Shown here: positions 8,929 to 16,515 of the stretch, one piece after another
How the letters are laid out: the number at the start of each line of letters is the position of its first letter
Position numbering within the stretch: the stretch's first letter is position 1
From: Salinicola halimionae
GTDB lineage: Bacteria; Pseudomonadota; Gammaproteobacteria; Pseudomonadales; Halomonadaceae
Direction of reading: 5' to 3'
Length of the DNA: 64,000 nucleotides
Assembly (NCBI RefSeq): GCF_003206065.1
Contig: NZ_PZJQ01000004.1
Location: 885,913-949,912, forward strand
Position numbers and translations under genes: made by a program
The notes under the pieces: model-generated
Told to the model about the DNA's origin: nothing
The model's input: only the letters and a program-made list of their open reading frames with translations
Database searches by the model: none

Positions 8929-10317
8929 ATGAAGCCGTTATTCAAAGTTTGCGCCGTTGCCAAGGATGAGGGCCCTTATTTGGCAGAGTGGGTCTTTCAC
9001 CACCTGCATTTTGGTTTCGACTTGATTCATGTCTATATCAATAGAACGTCCGACGCCTCGGCGGCCGTGCTGGAACGAATCAACCGTTCCTACCCGCAAG
9101 TGACGTTCGAGTTCATCGATTGGCTGGATCTGTGTGATCCCGGCGTCAGTACCAAATTGCAAACGGTTGCTTACGCCAAGGAGCTCGAAAGCTCCCGGCA
9201 GCAGAACGTGGATTGGCTGCTGTTTCTGGATATCGATGAGTTCTGGATGCCGGAAGATTTCAAGATGACCGTTGATCAGCTGGCCGCCTCGGTGTGTGAG
9301 GATCAGCCCGCGCCCATCTGTCATTTGTGGCATTGTGAGCTGGGGCAGCGCACTCCTTTTACTCAGTTGAGTAATGGAGCAGGTTACGAGCTGTCTTCAC
9401 ATCTGAAGACCTTGTTTCCGATTCGCGACATCGATATCAAACATGTTCGGATTCATTACCCCATTTTTGGCAAACAGGTAATCCCCCGTGATACGGACGG
9501 CGCACCGATGGCCTTCAGCAAAGATCACTCGGAACTCGCCTGCGAATCTGTCATCAAGCCCAAAAAAGCCTATGTCATCCATCGAATGTATCGTTCAGAG
9601 GATGAATACTTGGCACTGATGCTTCGCGGGCGGCCTTCTCAGAGAAAGCAGTTGAAGTTGAATCGTCCCGGGTTCCGCTCACACAAGAACGTTAAAGTGC
9701 GTCGACGCTTTTTTTGGCCTGAAGCTGAATTTCGTGATTACGATTCAAAGAAACGTAACTTTCTGGAAGCCGCGGATATCGACAGTATCGTCCGACAGGA
9801 TAAGGCCGATATTCTAGAAAGAGCCGATCTCGCACTGTCGATGTTGAGAGACATGCTCGACACGCTGAATCGTTCTCAAGCCATGGCGTTCTTGAGAGGG
9901 ACACGGCATGCCGTGGTGGACAGCGAATCCGCGCCAGTTTCGGCTTTAAATCCAGCTCCAGCTCCAGCTCCAGCTCCAGCTCCAGCTCCAGCTCCAACGA
10001 CAGCTCCGGCTCCAACGACAGCTAAAACGGCAAATTTGCCTGACGACGAGGAGAGGCCGCTCCAGCCGGCGATGGCGCGAACCGTACCGCTTGTGCCAGA
10101 ACCACTTTTTCCTGATCCAGTATTTTCAGAGCCACTTCGACCCGAACCCGTTCAGACTGAGGCGATCCAGCCTCAAGACGATACCGCGCCGCGAGGCGCA
10201 AGCTCGCCGACGCCTCGGGCAACCAGATCGCGTTCCTGGTGGTCGGTGGTGATCGGTTGGTTTTCGCCCACTCGGTCGGAAGCGCGGCAAGAGCCAGCTC
10301 GATCCACCCGCGAGTAA
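8929..10317 (+). CDS. GT92/GT2_4-like glycosyltransferase with Ala-Pro repeat tail
   Basis: 462 residues. The N-terminal ~270 form a GT-A-like domain of the GT92/Glyco_tranf_2_4 kind: KVCAVAKDEGPYLAEWVFHH, a LFLDIDEFW metal-binding DxD, and HRMYRSEDEYL near the end. From about residue 335 follows a low-complexity tail rich in Ala, Pro, Thr and Glu, with seven identical Ala-Pro codon pairs, then a Trp-containing end (SWWSVVIGWF) that might touch the membrane. ATG 8929 has AAGGA 7 bases upstream and puts the KVCAVAKDEG motif at the N-terminus as in the family; ATG 8854 is the longer alternative. It is monocistronic by position. Sugar and linkage are unknown. Confidence 0.72.
   Translation: MKPLFKVCAVAKDEGPYLAEWVFHHLHFGFDLIHVYINRTSDASAAVLERINRSYPQVTFEFIDWLDLCDPGVSTKLQTVAYAKELESSRQQNVDWLLFLDIDEFWMPEDFKMTVDQLAASVCEDQPAPICHLWHCELGQRTPFTQLSNGAGYELSSHLKTLFPIRDIDIKHVRIHYPIFGKQVIPRDTDGAPMAFSKDHSELACESVIKPKKAYVIHRMYRSEDEYLALMLRGRPSQRKQLKLNRPGFRSHKNVKVRRRFFWPEAEFRDYDSKKRNFLEAADIDSIVRQDKADILERADLALSMLRDMLDTLNRSQAMAFLRGTRHAVVDSESAPVSALNPAPAPAPAPAPAPAPTTAPAPTTAKTANLPDDEERPLQPAMARTVPLVPEPLFPDPVFSEPLRPEPVQTEAIQPQDDTAPRGASSPTPRATRSRSWWSVVIGWFSPTRSEARQEPARSTRE
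9955..9996 (+). repeat. Hexanucleotide repeat (GCTCCA)x7 inside the glycosyltransferase gene
   Basis: Seven perfect GCTCCA units in a row, followed by ACGACA GCTCCG GCTCCA ACGACA. It encodes Ala-Pro pairs. Because the unit is a multiple of three, slippage changes tail length without breaking the frame. Confidence 0.95.
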
Positions 10318-10468
10318 GGTCGCGACGAGAAAAGCGCAGGTGGGCGTTTTTCGATTCCGGGGGAGCGCTGAAAGGCGGTGGCCCGCATTCACACCCGATG
10401 GGGCATCGGTTGCCATGGATGCCCTTCATTACGTGTTGGTCCTTGGTTGCCCTTTGGAATCGTATGAA

Positions 10469-10499
10469 ATGCTTTTTTATAAAAAGCATCTTATATGAT
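10469..10499 (+). promoter_or_regulatory. Operator/promoter of the HipB-like gene
   Basis: A 21-base inverted repeat (9-bp arms atgcttttt/aaaaagcat, centre tat, 10469-10489) is followed at 10494 by TATGAT, a good -10 box. A palindrome over the promoter is usual for autoregulated HipB-type antitoxins. Confidence 0.55.
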
Positions 10500-10527
10500 G
10501 TCTATGTTGTGAAGGGTAGGACCACGT

Positions 10528-10827
10528 ATGCATCGAAAACCTGTGGTGGACCAGATCCATCAGAGGCGACGCCAGCTTCGATTGACCCAGCAGGACATGC
10601 AGTTGCGTATTGGCATGACGCGTCAGCAGTACCAGCGCCTGGAGCGCGAAGGCAACCCGCGGTTGGACACGCTCTCGCTGGTCGCGGAAGGGCTCAACGC
10701 CGAACTGATGCTGATCCCTCGGGAAAAGCGCTTGGCCGTGCAGCAACTATTGAGCCAGGCCGACCGTGACACTAGCCCGCCAGCGGATGAGAATCCTTGG
10801 CATGGATTGCTGGACGAAGAATCATGA
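10528..10827 (+). CDS. HipB-like XRE-family DNA-binding protein (antitoxin)
   Basis: 99 residues with a Cro/CI-type helix-turn-helix (IHQRRRQLRLTQQDMQLRIGMTRQQYQRLER, about residues 8-45). The following stretch RLDTLSLVAEGLNAELMLIP is the segment typical of HipB-type antitoxins. ATG 10528 has AGGA 8 bases upstream. The stop overlaps the next start by four bases (ATGA), the usual antitoxin-toxin layout, but the downstream toxin is only a stub. It may now act as an orphan regulator. The palindrome at 10469 is its likely binding site. Confidence 0.8.
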   Translation: MHRKPVVDQIHQRRRQLRLTQQDMQLRIGMTRQQYQRLEREGNPRLDTLSLVAEGLNAELMLIPREKRLAVQQLLSQADRDTSPPADENPWHGLLDEES

Positions 10828-11051
10828 GGACGTCCGAATCGGTTTCGGTATTGCGAGTGAGCCTATCATCAAGGCCCGTTGGTTATCTGGTCGGTTACCA
10901 GGGTGGGCGCAACGTCATGGTTTTCGGCGAATCGTTTCGCGGAGACTTGAATGTGTATGTCCACGAACTTGATGCCGTCTATTTCGCTAGCAGTATCCAG
11001 CCAGTCGTCGATGCTCATGGAAAGCGTCAGCCGATCTTTATCGACGAGTAG
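10824..11051 (+). pseudogene. Probable HipA N-terminal stub (75 residues)
   Basis: Translation starts in the stop of the HipB-like gene and runs 75 residues. It resembles only the first subdomain of HipA kinases (VSLSSRPVGYLVGYQGGRNVMVFGESF); a full HipA is about 430 residues. No kinase motifs follow in any nearby frame. The frame ends at a TAG about ten bases before the truncated end of the vapC remnant on the other strand, which suggests a deletion junction at ~11050-11065. Identity as HipA rests on position and a short stretch only. Confidence 0.45.
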
Positions 11052-11060
11052 TGCGATCTC

Positions 11061-11212
11061 TCAAGTAGTAATGGCGGATATGGGAATTGCACCGTCTTCT
11101 GTTTGCAGCTCATGATTGATGGCAGTCAGCGCGTTGCTGGATAATTGAGGATCCTCGTTTACCGCCATAGCAGCGCGTGCGTATCGAGTACGATCAAACG
11201 AGGGTCTCCCAT
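11061..11212 (-). pseudogene. Broken vapC (PIN-domain toxin): frameshifted and 3'-truncated
   Basis: ATG at 11212, overlapping the end of the antitoxin gene, opens with the PIN-domain hallmark LIVLDTHALLWR and stops after 17 codons at 11159. In another frame the family pattern continues as VNEDPQLSSNALTAI...IPISAIT and then ends at 11061, where a normal VapC would have about 80 more residues. So it has a frameshift near 11160 and has lost its 3' half. It cannot make an active ribonuclease. Confidence 0.75.
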
Positions 11213-11430
11213 TCATCCTCACCGACCGGGTCGAACGGCTGAGATAGCTCAACTACGCTGCCGCGCAAACGATCGAGCGGAGAGCGTTGGTCAGCTCGGT
11301 AGCGTCGCACTTCTATGGCGGGGCGCCCTTTATCGGTAATGACAATTGGATCGCCGGAAGATTCGACTTGGCGCAGGATTTCCAATGCCCTTGCTTTGAA
11401 CTCCGCTTTTGAAATCTCATTGATCTGCAT
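11194..11430 (-). CDS. Phd/YefM-type antitoxin
   Basis: 78 residues: MQINEISKAEFKARALEILR, then GDPIVITDKGRPAIEVRRY, the standard Phd/YefM DNA-binding fold, and a short acidic C-terminus that would contact the toxin. ATG 11430 has AGGA 8 bases upstream; the frame is open to 11532 but the extension does not resemble the family. Its partner vapC is broken, so this is an orphan antitoxin. It could still repress its own promoter or neutralise a related toxin elsewhere. Confidence 0.85.
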   Translation of the reverse strand: MQINEISKAEFKARALEILRQVESSGDPIVITDKGRPAIEVRRYRADQRSPLDRLRGSVVELSQPFDPVGEDEWETLV

Positions 11431-11570
11431 GGCTCTATTCCTGGAAGTTCCATCTGACTCAAACCATACGATCCTCCAATGACCGGGGCAACGAGTCATC
11501 TTGCTTGGGTGGTCGTTAGAGAACTCGACCACCCTTTAGCTTCATTTCGTCTGTTTCATTTCGAGCCGGG

Positions 11571-11681
11571 TGTCGAACGATCGAGGCAGGCGCATCGGCG
11601 CCCTCGAGGGTGACGTCGAAGGACTCTGGGTCCGGGTCAGCTCAATAATACGGATCTTGTGGTGCGCCTCCAGCGCGCGCC
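11571..11681 (-). pseudogene. Decayed fragment of an idnD-like dehydrogenase
   Basis: Read on the minus strand with one frameshift this gives RALEAHHKIRIIEL then DPDPESFDVTLEGADAPASI. This aligns with the intact idnD product (RALGVHHTIRIGEQ, PDPESFDVALECSGVPASI) encoded about 1 kb away at roughly 12636-12745. At DNA level, 24 bases from 11611 match 22 of 24 bases from 12667. It is a short, diverged duplicate lying on the far side of the RHH/RelE pair. Confidence 0.75.
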
Positions 11682-11690
11682 CGGAAGGCC

Positions 11691-11990
11691 TCAGCGCTCA
11701 GAGTGTTCATCCTGGATGGGTGGCCACTGACGGGAGGCATGGACCAGAGCCAGCACCCAGACCGTCTCGCCCTCGAGTTCGTAGACGAGGCGATAGCTCT
11801 CGTGGGGGATTAGCTCCCGCGTGCCGGCAATCGTGCCGGGTCGCCCCCGCATAGAAAACTGTGTCAAAGTTGCTGCCGCATCGCTGAAAAGCTGATCCAT
11901 CCGCACGGCGGCAACTGGATTGTCCTCCGCTATGTAAACTACAATGTCCTGCCGGTCGGCCCAGGCTTCCGGAGTCCATATCACCTTCAC
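11691..11990 (-). CDS. RelE/ParE-family toxin
   Basis: 99 residues with the family start KVIWTPEAWADRQDIVVYIAEDNP, the GRPGTIAGTRELIPHESYRLVYEL core and VWVLALVHASRQWPP at the end. RelE/ParE toxins cleave mRNA on the ribosome or poison gyrase; sequence alone does not tell which. Its start overlaps the antitoxin stop by four bases (ATGA), so it is translated with it. All regions expected of the fold are present, so this pair looks intact. Confidence 0.85.
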   Translation of the reverse strand: MKVIWTPEAWADRQDIVVYIAEDNPVAAVRMDQLFSDAAATLTQFSMRGRPGTIAGTRELIPHESYRLVYELEGETVWVLALVHASRQWPPIQDEHSER

Positions 11991-12280
11991 TCGCCGACCT
12001 CATCGATCTGGCGCAGCAGGGCCGTCCGACGGGCCGCCGCTTCGACTTCGAGCTCCTCGTTCGGCCGGCCACGACCGGCCCGCATCGAGGCCCGAGCCTT
12101 TTCCACCTTCCTGCGTAGAAATTCATCGTGCTCGCGCGCTTCGCGCTGGCGTTCGACGTACTCCCGCATCAGTTCGCGGGCGACCTGCGACGCCGGTCGG
12201 TGGGCGGCCTCGGCCTCGGCCATGAAGGCTTCGCGTAGCTCGGGTTCGAGCTTCATGGTGAACACGGATTGTTTGGTCAT
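11987..12280 (-). CDS. RHH (ribbon-helix-helix) antitoxin partner of the RelE/ParE toxin
   Basis: 97 residues. The N-terminus QSVFTMKLEPELREAFMAEAEAAHRPASQVARELMREYV is a ribbon-helix-helix DNA-binding domain; a charged helical C-terminus would wrap the toxin. ATG 12280 has AGAGG 5 bases upstream. First gene of the pair, preceded by a promoter with two direct repeats (12306-12335). Confidence 0.85.
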   Translation of the reverse strand: MTKQSVFTMKLEPELREAFMAEAEAAHRPASQVARELMREYVERQREAREHDEFLRRKVEKARASMRAGRGRPNEELEVEAAARRTALLRQIDEVGE

Positions 12281-12305
12281 GACGGCCTCTGCATGTCGCT
12301 TCCAG

Positions 12306-12335
12306 GTACTGACTAAGAAGTACTGACCTAGTATA
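12306..12335 (-). promoter_or_regulatory. Promoter and operator of the RHH/RelE pair
   Basis: On the minus strand TATACT (plus 12330-12335) is a good -10 box. Two direct copies of gtactgac (plus 12306-12313 and 12320-12327, 14 bases apart) lie just downstream, suitable for cooperative RHH binding and autorepression. Confidence 0.5.
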
Positions 12336-12345
12336 TACGCTGTGG

Positions 12346-13353
12346 CTACCAGAGTCGTATCAGCACCTTACCGGATGCCTGAGCGTCCTTCGCAATGGCG
12401 AAGGCTTCGATGGCGTCGTCAGCGTTCATTGCATGGGTGATGACCTGGTCGAAACGCGCGTCGCTGTCGAGCAGGGCGATGGCGTCATCGACCTCGTCGT
12501 TGAAGCGGAAGCACCCTCGTAACTGAATCTCCTTCGAGATCAGCAGCGCCAGTTCCAGCGGCTGCGGGCCGGCGCCCATCATGCCGATCTGCGCGATCAC
12601 CCCGGCGCGACGTACTGCACGAATGGCCGTATCGATCGAGGCCGGTACGCCGGAGCACTCGAGCGCGACGTCGAACGACTCCGGGTCCGGGGTCTGCTCA
12701 CCGATACGAATCGTATGGTGTACGCCTAACGCCCGCGCTCGCTCCAGCGGCCCCTCGTGTACGTCGGTCGCCGTTACCTCGCGTGCGCCCTTGGCCAGCG
12801 CCGCGGCGGCCACCAGCAGACCGATCGGTCCCGAGCCACAGACCAGGACCCGTTTACCTTCAACGCCGCCGGCGACATTGATGCCGTGCAGTGCCACCGC
12901 CAGCGGTTCGGCCAGTGCAGCACGCTTGAGCGGCAGGGTTTCCGGCAAGCGACGAATCATGTCGCGTTTCATCACCAGATATTCGCTCATTCCGCCCTGG
13001 GTGTGCGGTGTGGTTGAGGCGGAGCCCAGGTAGCCGCCGTTCGGCCACAGATGGGGTTGGCCTTCCAGTCCCGGCTGACATTCACCGAAGGTGGCGGGAT
13101 GGAAAGTCACCGGTGTTCCCGGTGCCAGTTCCCCTTTGGGGTCGAGGTCGACGGTGCCCGAGAGTTCGTGACCGGGGATCAATGGCTCGCGCACCACGAA
13201 AGCCCCATTGGCGCCATCGTGGTAATAGTGCAGATCGGAGCCACAGATACCGCCCCAGGCGATGCGCACGCGCACCTCATCTTCCGCAGGCTCCGGCGTT
13301 TCCCACTCCTGCTCACGCAGATCCTGCTTGCCATGTATCACCAGCGCTTTCAT
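12346..13353 (-). CDS. idnD: L-idonate 5-dehydrogenase-like zinc alcohol dehydrogenase
   Basis: 335-residue MDR-family dehydrogenase closest by eye to IdnD: GGICGSDLHYYHDG with catalytic-zinc Cys37, PGHELSG, AEPLAVALHGIN, the NAD-binding GSGPIGLL, and LRGCFRFNDE near the end. It would oxidise L-idonate or a related polyol or aldonate. The lobe that normally binds structural zinc with four Cys is changed to FGECQPGLEGQPHLWPNGG, with a single Cys, so that zinc is probably absent. It is divergent from the hydroxyacid dehydrogenase/IclR/TRAP genes, suggesting a shared sugar-acid pathway. A decayed partial copy lies at 11571. Confidence 0.8.
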   Translation of the reverse strand: MKALVIHGKQDLREQEWETPEPAEDEVRVRIAWGGICGSDLHYYHDGANGAFVVREPLIPGHELSGTVDLDPKGELAPGTPVTFHPATFGECQPGLEGQPHLWPNGGYLGSASTTPHTQGGMSEYLVMKRDMIRRLPETLPLKRAALAEPLAVALHGINVAGGVEGKRVLVCGSGPIGLLVAAAALAKGAREVTATDVHEGPLERARALGVHHTIRIGEQTPDPESFDVALECSGVPASIDTAIRAVRRAGVIAQIGMMGAGPQPLELALLISKEIQLRGCFRFNDEVDDAIALLDSDARFDQVITHAMNADDAIEAFAIAKDAQASGKVLIRLW

Positions 13354-13532
13354 GACGATGTCCCTCCCATTTGGTTAGCGGCCGATGGCCTGAGTCATTA
13401 CTAGATCCGTCATTGCTGGATCGATCATCGTTAGACGGTTTTGATCGCCAGCAATATCAGACCAATGATCTAGCCGTTCCGACCTCAATCTCGACCAAAG
13501 ACGTGCTTACCCTTTCAGAATACCACTGTACA

Positions 13533-13554
13533 TTCAGCTGAACGATGTTCAGCT
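13533..13554. promoter_or_regulatory. Candidate IclR operator in the divergent promoter region
   Basis: Perfect 10-base palindrome TTCAGCTGAA (13533-13542) with a second TTCAGCT at 13548-13554, lying 40-60 bases before the hydroxyacid dehydrogenase start and between the two divergent transcripts. IclR proteins bind such short palindromes. Assignment is by position only. Confidence 0.4.
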
Positions 13555-13593
13555 CCTTGGACAATGGTCGTGATTTCGAGAGGCAGATAATTG

Positions 13594-14646
13594 ATGAATG
13601 AGGGCAAGCTTAGGGTCGCGGTCGCAACCCCGTTGAGTGAAGCGTTGTGCGAGTGGATCGAGGCTCGCGAACCCCGTCTCGAGCTCAAGCGGGATCAATC
13701 GTTGTTGCCGCCCATGCGCCATCCGGCGGATTTCGGGGGGGATCCGAATTTCCGGCGTACGCCCGAGCAGGAGGCGCGATTCGAGGCGCTGCTTGCCGAC
13801 GCCGAGGTGCTGTACGGCATTCCGGACGTCGATCCCGCTCGGCTCTCCCGCGCGATCGACGCTAACCCCATGCTGCGTTGGGTCCACATCATGGCGGCCG
13901 GCGGTGGCGGCCAGGTGAAGGCAGCGAACCTTTCCGCCGAGCAGCTCGAGCGGGTCAAGTTCACCACGTCTGCCGGGGTCCACGGCGGGCCGCTGGCGGA
14001 GTACGCCGTCTTTGGCGTAATGGCTGGTGCCAAGCATTTGCCCCGCATTCTCGATCAACAGCGCGCTCATCACTGGAGCGGACGCTGGATGATGGGGCAG
14101 GTCAGCGAGCAGCGCGTGTTGCTGCTGGGTCTGGGCGGCATCGGGCGCGAAGTGGCGCGCAAGCTGTCGCTGCTGGGCGCGCACGTGATGGGCGTTTCGC
14201 GCCACCAGCGGCCGGTCGAGTATGTCGACGAGATCATCTCTCCCGATCGATTGCACGAGGCGGCGGGTCGCGCCGATGCAGTGGTGAGTTCGCTACCCGG
14301 TACGGCTGCCACGTCTGGCCTGGTGGGCGATGCGCTGCTGGCGGCGATGAAGCCGGGGGCGACGATCGTCAACGTGGGGCGCGGTACGGTGATCGACGAA
14401 CCCGCGCTGATCCGCGCACTCGAGAGCGGTCACTTGGGGATGGCGGTGCTCGATGTCACCGCCGTGGAACCGCTGGAAACGAGCTCGCCGCTGTGGGATC
14501 TGCCCAATGTCCTGCTGACGCCGCACACCGCAGCGCTGAGCGAGGCCGAGGACCGTCTCATTGCCGAGCTATTCGTCGACAACGCGCGACGCTATCTCGA
14601 CGGTGAAGCGCTGATCAATCGTGTCGATACCGTGGAATTCTACTGA
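13594..14646 (+). CDS. D-2-hydroxyacid dehydrogenase (GhrB/hydroxypyruvate reductase-like)
   Basis: 350 residues: NAD(P) motif LLLGLGGIGREVA, catalytic Arg in NVGRGTVIDEPAL, Glu in VTAVEPLE and His in TPHTAALSE. Reduces 2-keto acids to D-2-hydroxy acids. ATG 13594 is preferred over TTG 13591 for spacing to GAGGC. First gene of a plus-strand operon; its stop shares one base with the IclR start. With IdnD and the TRAP transporter it suggests use of a sugar acid or hydroxyacid taken up from outside. Confidence 0.82.
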   Translation: MNEGKLRVAVATPLSEALCEWIEAREPRLELKRDQSLLPPMRHPADFGGDPNFRRTPEQEARFEALLADAEVLYGIPDVDPARLSRAIDANPMLRWVHIMAAGGGGQVKAANLSAEQLERVKFTTSAGVHGGPLAEYAVFGVMAGAKHLPRILDQQRAHHWSGRWMMGQVSEQRVLLLGLGGIGREVARKLSLLGAHVMGVSRHQRPVEYVDEIISPDRLHEAAGRADAVVSSLPGTAATSGLVGDALLAAMKPGATIVNVGRGTVIDEPALIRALESGHLGMAVLDVTAVEPLETSSPLWDLPNVLLTPHTAALSEAEDRLIAELFVDNARRYLDGEALINRVDTVEFY

Positions 14647-15437
14647 TGGCGGGTGAGGGCGAGCGGACACCGGCGGTGAGCCGGGCGATTCGGGTGCTTG
14701 CCCTATTGGAGCGGGCCGGCAGTACCCCGCTGGGCGTCAGCGAGATGGCACGCCAGCTCTCGGTGGCCCGCTCCTCGCTGTTCAATATCTGTCTGACACT
14801 GGAAGCCGACGGGCTGATCGCGAGAAGTGGCAGCGGCTACCAGCTAGGACGGCGGCTGGTGGAGCTGGGCGGCGCCTACCTTCGCACCGACGATCCGGTG
14901 CAGGCGTTCTACCAGGCCTGCAACGAAACGCCGTTGTTGCACGATGAAATCTGCCAGCTGGCCGTACTCGACGGCACCGAAGTGCTCTATCTCGCCGCGC
15001 ATGCCGGGCGGATGCCGCTGCGCATGACGGCCAGCATCGGCAGCCGCTTCCCGGCCTCGATCACGGCGGTGGGCAACGCGCTGCTGGCACGGCTCGACGA
15101 CGACGAGATCCGCCGCCGCTTCAGCGATCCCGCCACGCGTCCGGCCTGGACCGAGCGTTCGGTTACCGATCTCGAGGCGCTGCTGGACAAGATTGGTGCG
15201 GTGCGCAGCCGCGGTCATGGTCTCGACGTGGGTGAGGTCTTTCCCGGGGTGCGCGGGCTGGCAGTGACCGTGGCACCGCAGTATAGCGGCGAGCAGGCCT
15301 ACGCCCTGGGTACCTCGCTGATGCAGGAGCGCTGCGATGAGGCGATCGAAAAGCGTGCGGTGGAAGCGCTTCGGGCCATGGCCGCGCGCATCGCCAACCC
15401 CATGAATCTCGCCGCCGATGGCGGCGCCAACGATTAG
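14646..15437 (+). CDS. IclR-family transcriptional regulator
   Basis: 263 residues. N-terminal winged helix (VSRAIRVLALLERAGS, GVSEMARQLSVARSSLFNICLTLEADGLIAR) and the IclR effector domain (LAAHAGRMPLRMTASIGSRFPA, AVGNALLA, GEVFPGVRGLAVTV). Translationally coupled to the hydroxyacid dehydrogenase and placed inside the catabolic operon, so it probably controls the operon and perhaps the divergent idnD through the palindrome at 13533. Confidence 0.9.
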   Translation: MAGEGERTPAVSRAIRVLALLERAGSTPLGVSEMARQLSVARSSLFNICLTLEADGLIARSGSGYQLGRRLVELGGAYLRTDDPVQAFYQACNETPLLHDEICQLAVLDGTEVLYLAAHAGRMPLRMTASIGSRFPASITAVGNALLARLDDDEIRRRFSDPATRPAWTERSVTDLEALLDKIGAVRSRGHGLDVGEVFPGVRGLAVTVAPQYSGEQAYALGTSLMQERCDEAIEKRAVEALRAMAARIANPMNLAADGGAND

Positions 15438-15450
15438 CCGGAGGGCCACC

Positions 15451-16452
15451 ATGCAGACGTTCGACGAGTACTTTGAAATCGGTTCTGGCATCAGTTCTGG
15501 CATCGATTCTGGCGCCGATTCTGACACCGGTCTTGACGCCGATAGTCGGCGCCGAGTGGGCATGATGGGGCTCGGCAGCATGGGCATGCCGATGGCACGC
15601 AATCTGCTGGCCTCGGGGGTCGCGGCGCAGGTTAGCGTCTACGGGCGTTCGCGGGAAAGAACGCAGCCGGCGCTGGAAGCGGGCGCCAAGTGGTGTGATA
15701 GCCCCCTTGCGCTGGCGGCGGCCAGCGACGTGATCATCACCGTCCTCCCCGACTTGCCGCAGCTGCGGGAGCTGCTCGAGGGCGACGACGGCTTGCTGGC
15801 CGGGCTATCGAATCCATTGCTGCTGGTGGTCTGCTCGACCTCATCGCCCGAAGGCGTGCGCGAGCTGGCCAGCGAGCTCGAGCAGCAGACCGATGGCCGG
15901 GTTCAGCTACTCGATGCGCCGCTCTCCGGTGGCGCCGACGGTGCCGAGGCAGGAAAACTGTCGATCATGGCAGGGGGTACCGAGGCCGCGTTTGCGATCG
16001 CTCGGCCGCTGCTGGAGACCATGGGGATGCCAATGCTGCTGGGGCCACTGGGCGCCGGGGAAGTGGCGAAGGCATGCAACCAGATGGTGGTCGCTTCGAC
16101 CATGGTGGCACTGTCGGAGGCCACGGTGATCGCCGAGCGCGCCGGGCTGGACGTGTCGAAGCTGCTCGACTGCCTCGGTGGCGGCTATGCCGGCGGCCGC
16201 TTTCTGGAGTCCCGCAAACAGCGTCTGATCGACAAGGATTACACCCCGTCCGGCTTGGCCCGCTACATGATCAAGGATCTCGGCTTCGCTACCGATGAAG
16301 CGGCGCGCGGCGGCGTAGTGACGCCGCAGCTCGCCACCTTGATGACCCTTTACCAGGATCTGGGCCGGCGCGGGTTCGGCGACGAGGATCTGACCGTGAC
16401 CCAGCGCTATATCGCCGAGCTCGATCGCCTACCCGGCGACGCAAGGGATTGA
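15451..16452 (+). CDS. 3-hydroxyisobutyrate dehydrogenase-family oxidoreductase with a repeat-encoded N-terminal extension
   Basis: 333 residues. The beta-hydroxyacid dehydrogenase core starts about residue 32 (RVGMMGLGSMGMPMARNLL), with DAPLSGGADGAEAGKLSIMAGG as substrate loop and the catalytic Lys in GAGEVAKACNQM. Likely acts on a small hydroxyacid such as tartronate semialdehyde. ATG 15451 has GGAGGG about 8 bases upstream. The ~30 residues before the core, rich in Gly, Ser and Asp, come from a 12-bp tandem repeat and are not part of the family. Same operon as the IclR gene, 13 bases downstream of it. Confidence 0.85.
   Translation: MQTFDEYFEIGSGISSGIDSGADSDTGLDADSRRRVGMMGLGSMGMPMARNLLASGVAAQVSVYGRSRERTQPALEAGAKWCDSPLALAAASDVIITVLPDLPQLRELLEGDDGLLAGLSNPLLLVVCSTSSPEGVRELASELEQQTDGRVQLLDAPLSGGADGAEAGKLSIMAGGTEAAFAIARPLLETMGMPMLLGPLGAGEVAKACNQMVVASTMVALSEATVIAERAGLDVSKLLDCLGGGYAGGRFLESRKQRLIDKDYTPSGLARYMIKDLGFATDEAARGGVVTPQLATLMTLYQDLGRRGFGDEDLTVTQRYIAELDRLPGDARD
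15481..15540 (+). repeat. 12-bp tandem repeat, five imperfect copies, in the dehydrogenase 5' end
   Basis: Units beginning gg/ag/gattctggcatc run from 15481 in 12-base steps with a few changes; they encode GSGI, SSGI, DSGA, DSDT and GLDA. In-frame, so copy number only alters the N-terminal extension. Confidence 0.85.
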
Positions 16453-16515
16453 TGAGCACAGGGGCTGAATACAGAGGCTGAATACAGGGCTGAACCAGCA
16501 GGGCGGGAGGCAGTG

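Noticed and set aside
10239..10769. 176-codon frame over the HipB-like gene
   Set aside because: It crosses the promoter palindrome and runs through the HipB-like gene in another frame; codon pattern fits the HipB frame instead.
10469..12345. Possible mobile element because of the TA cluster
   Set aside because: No transposase, integrase, terminal inverted repeats or target duplications were seen; the idnD fragment is explained by local duplication.
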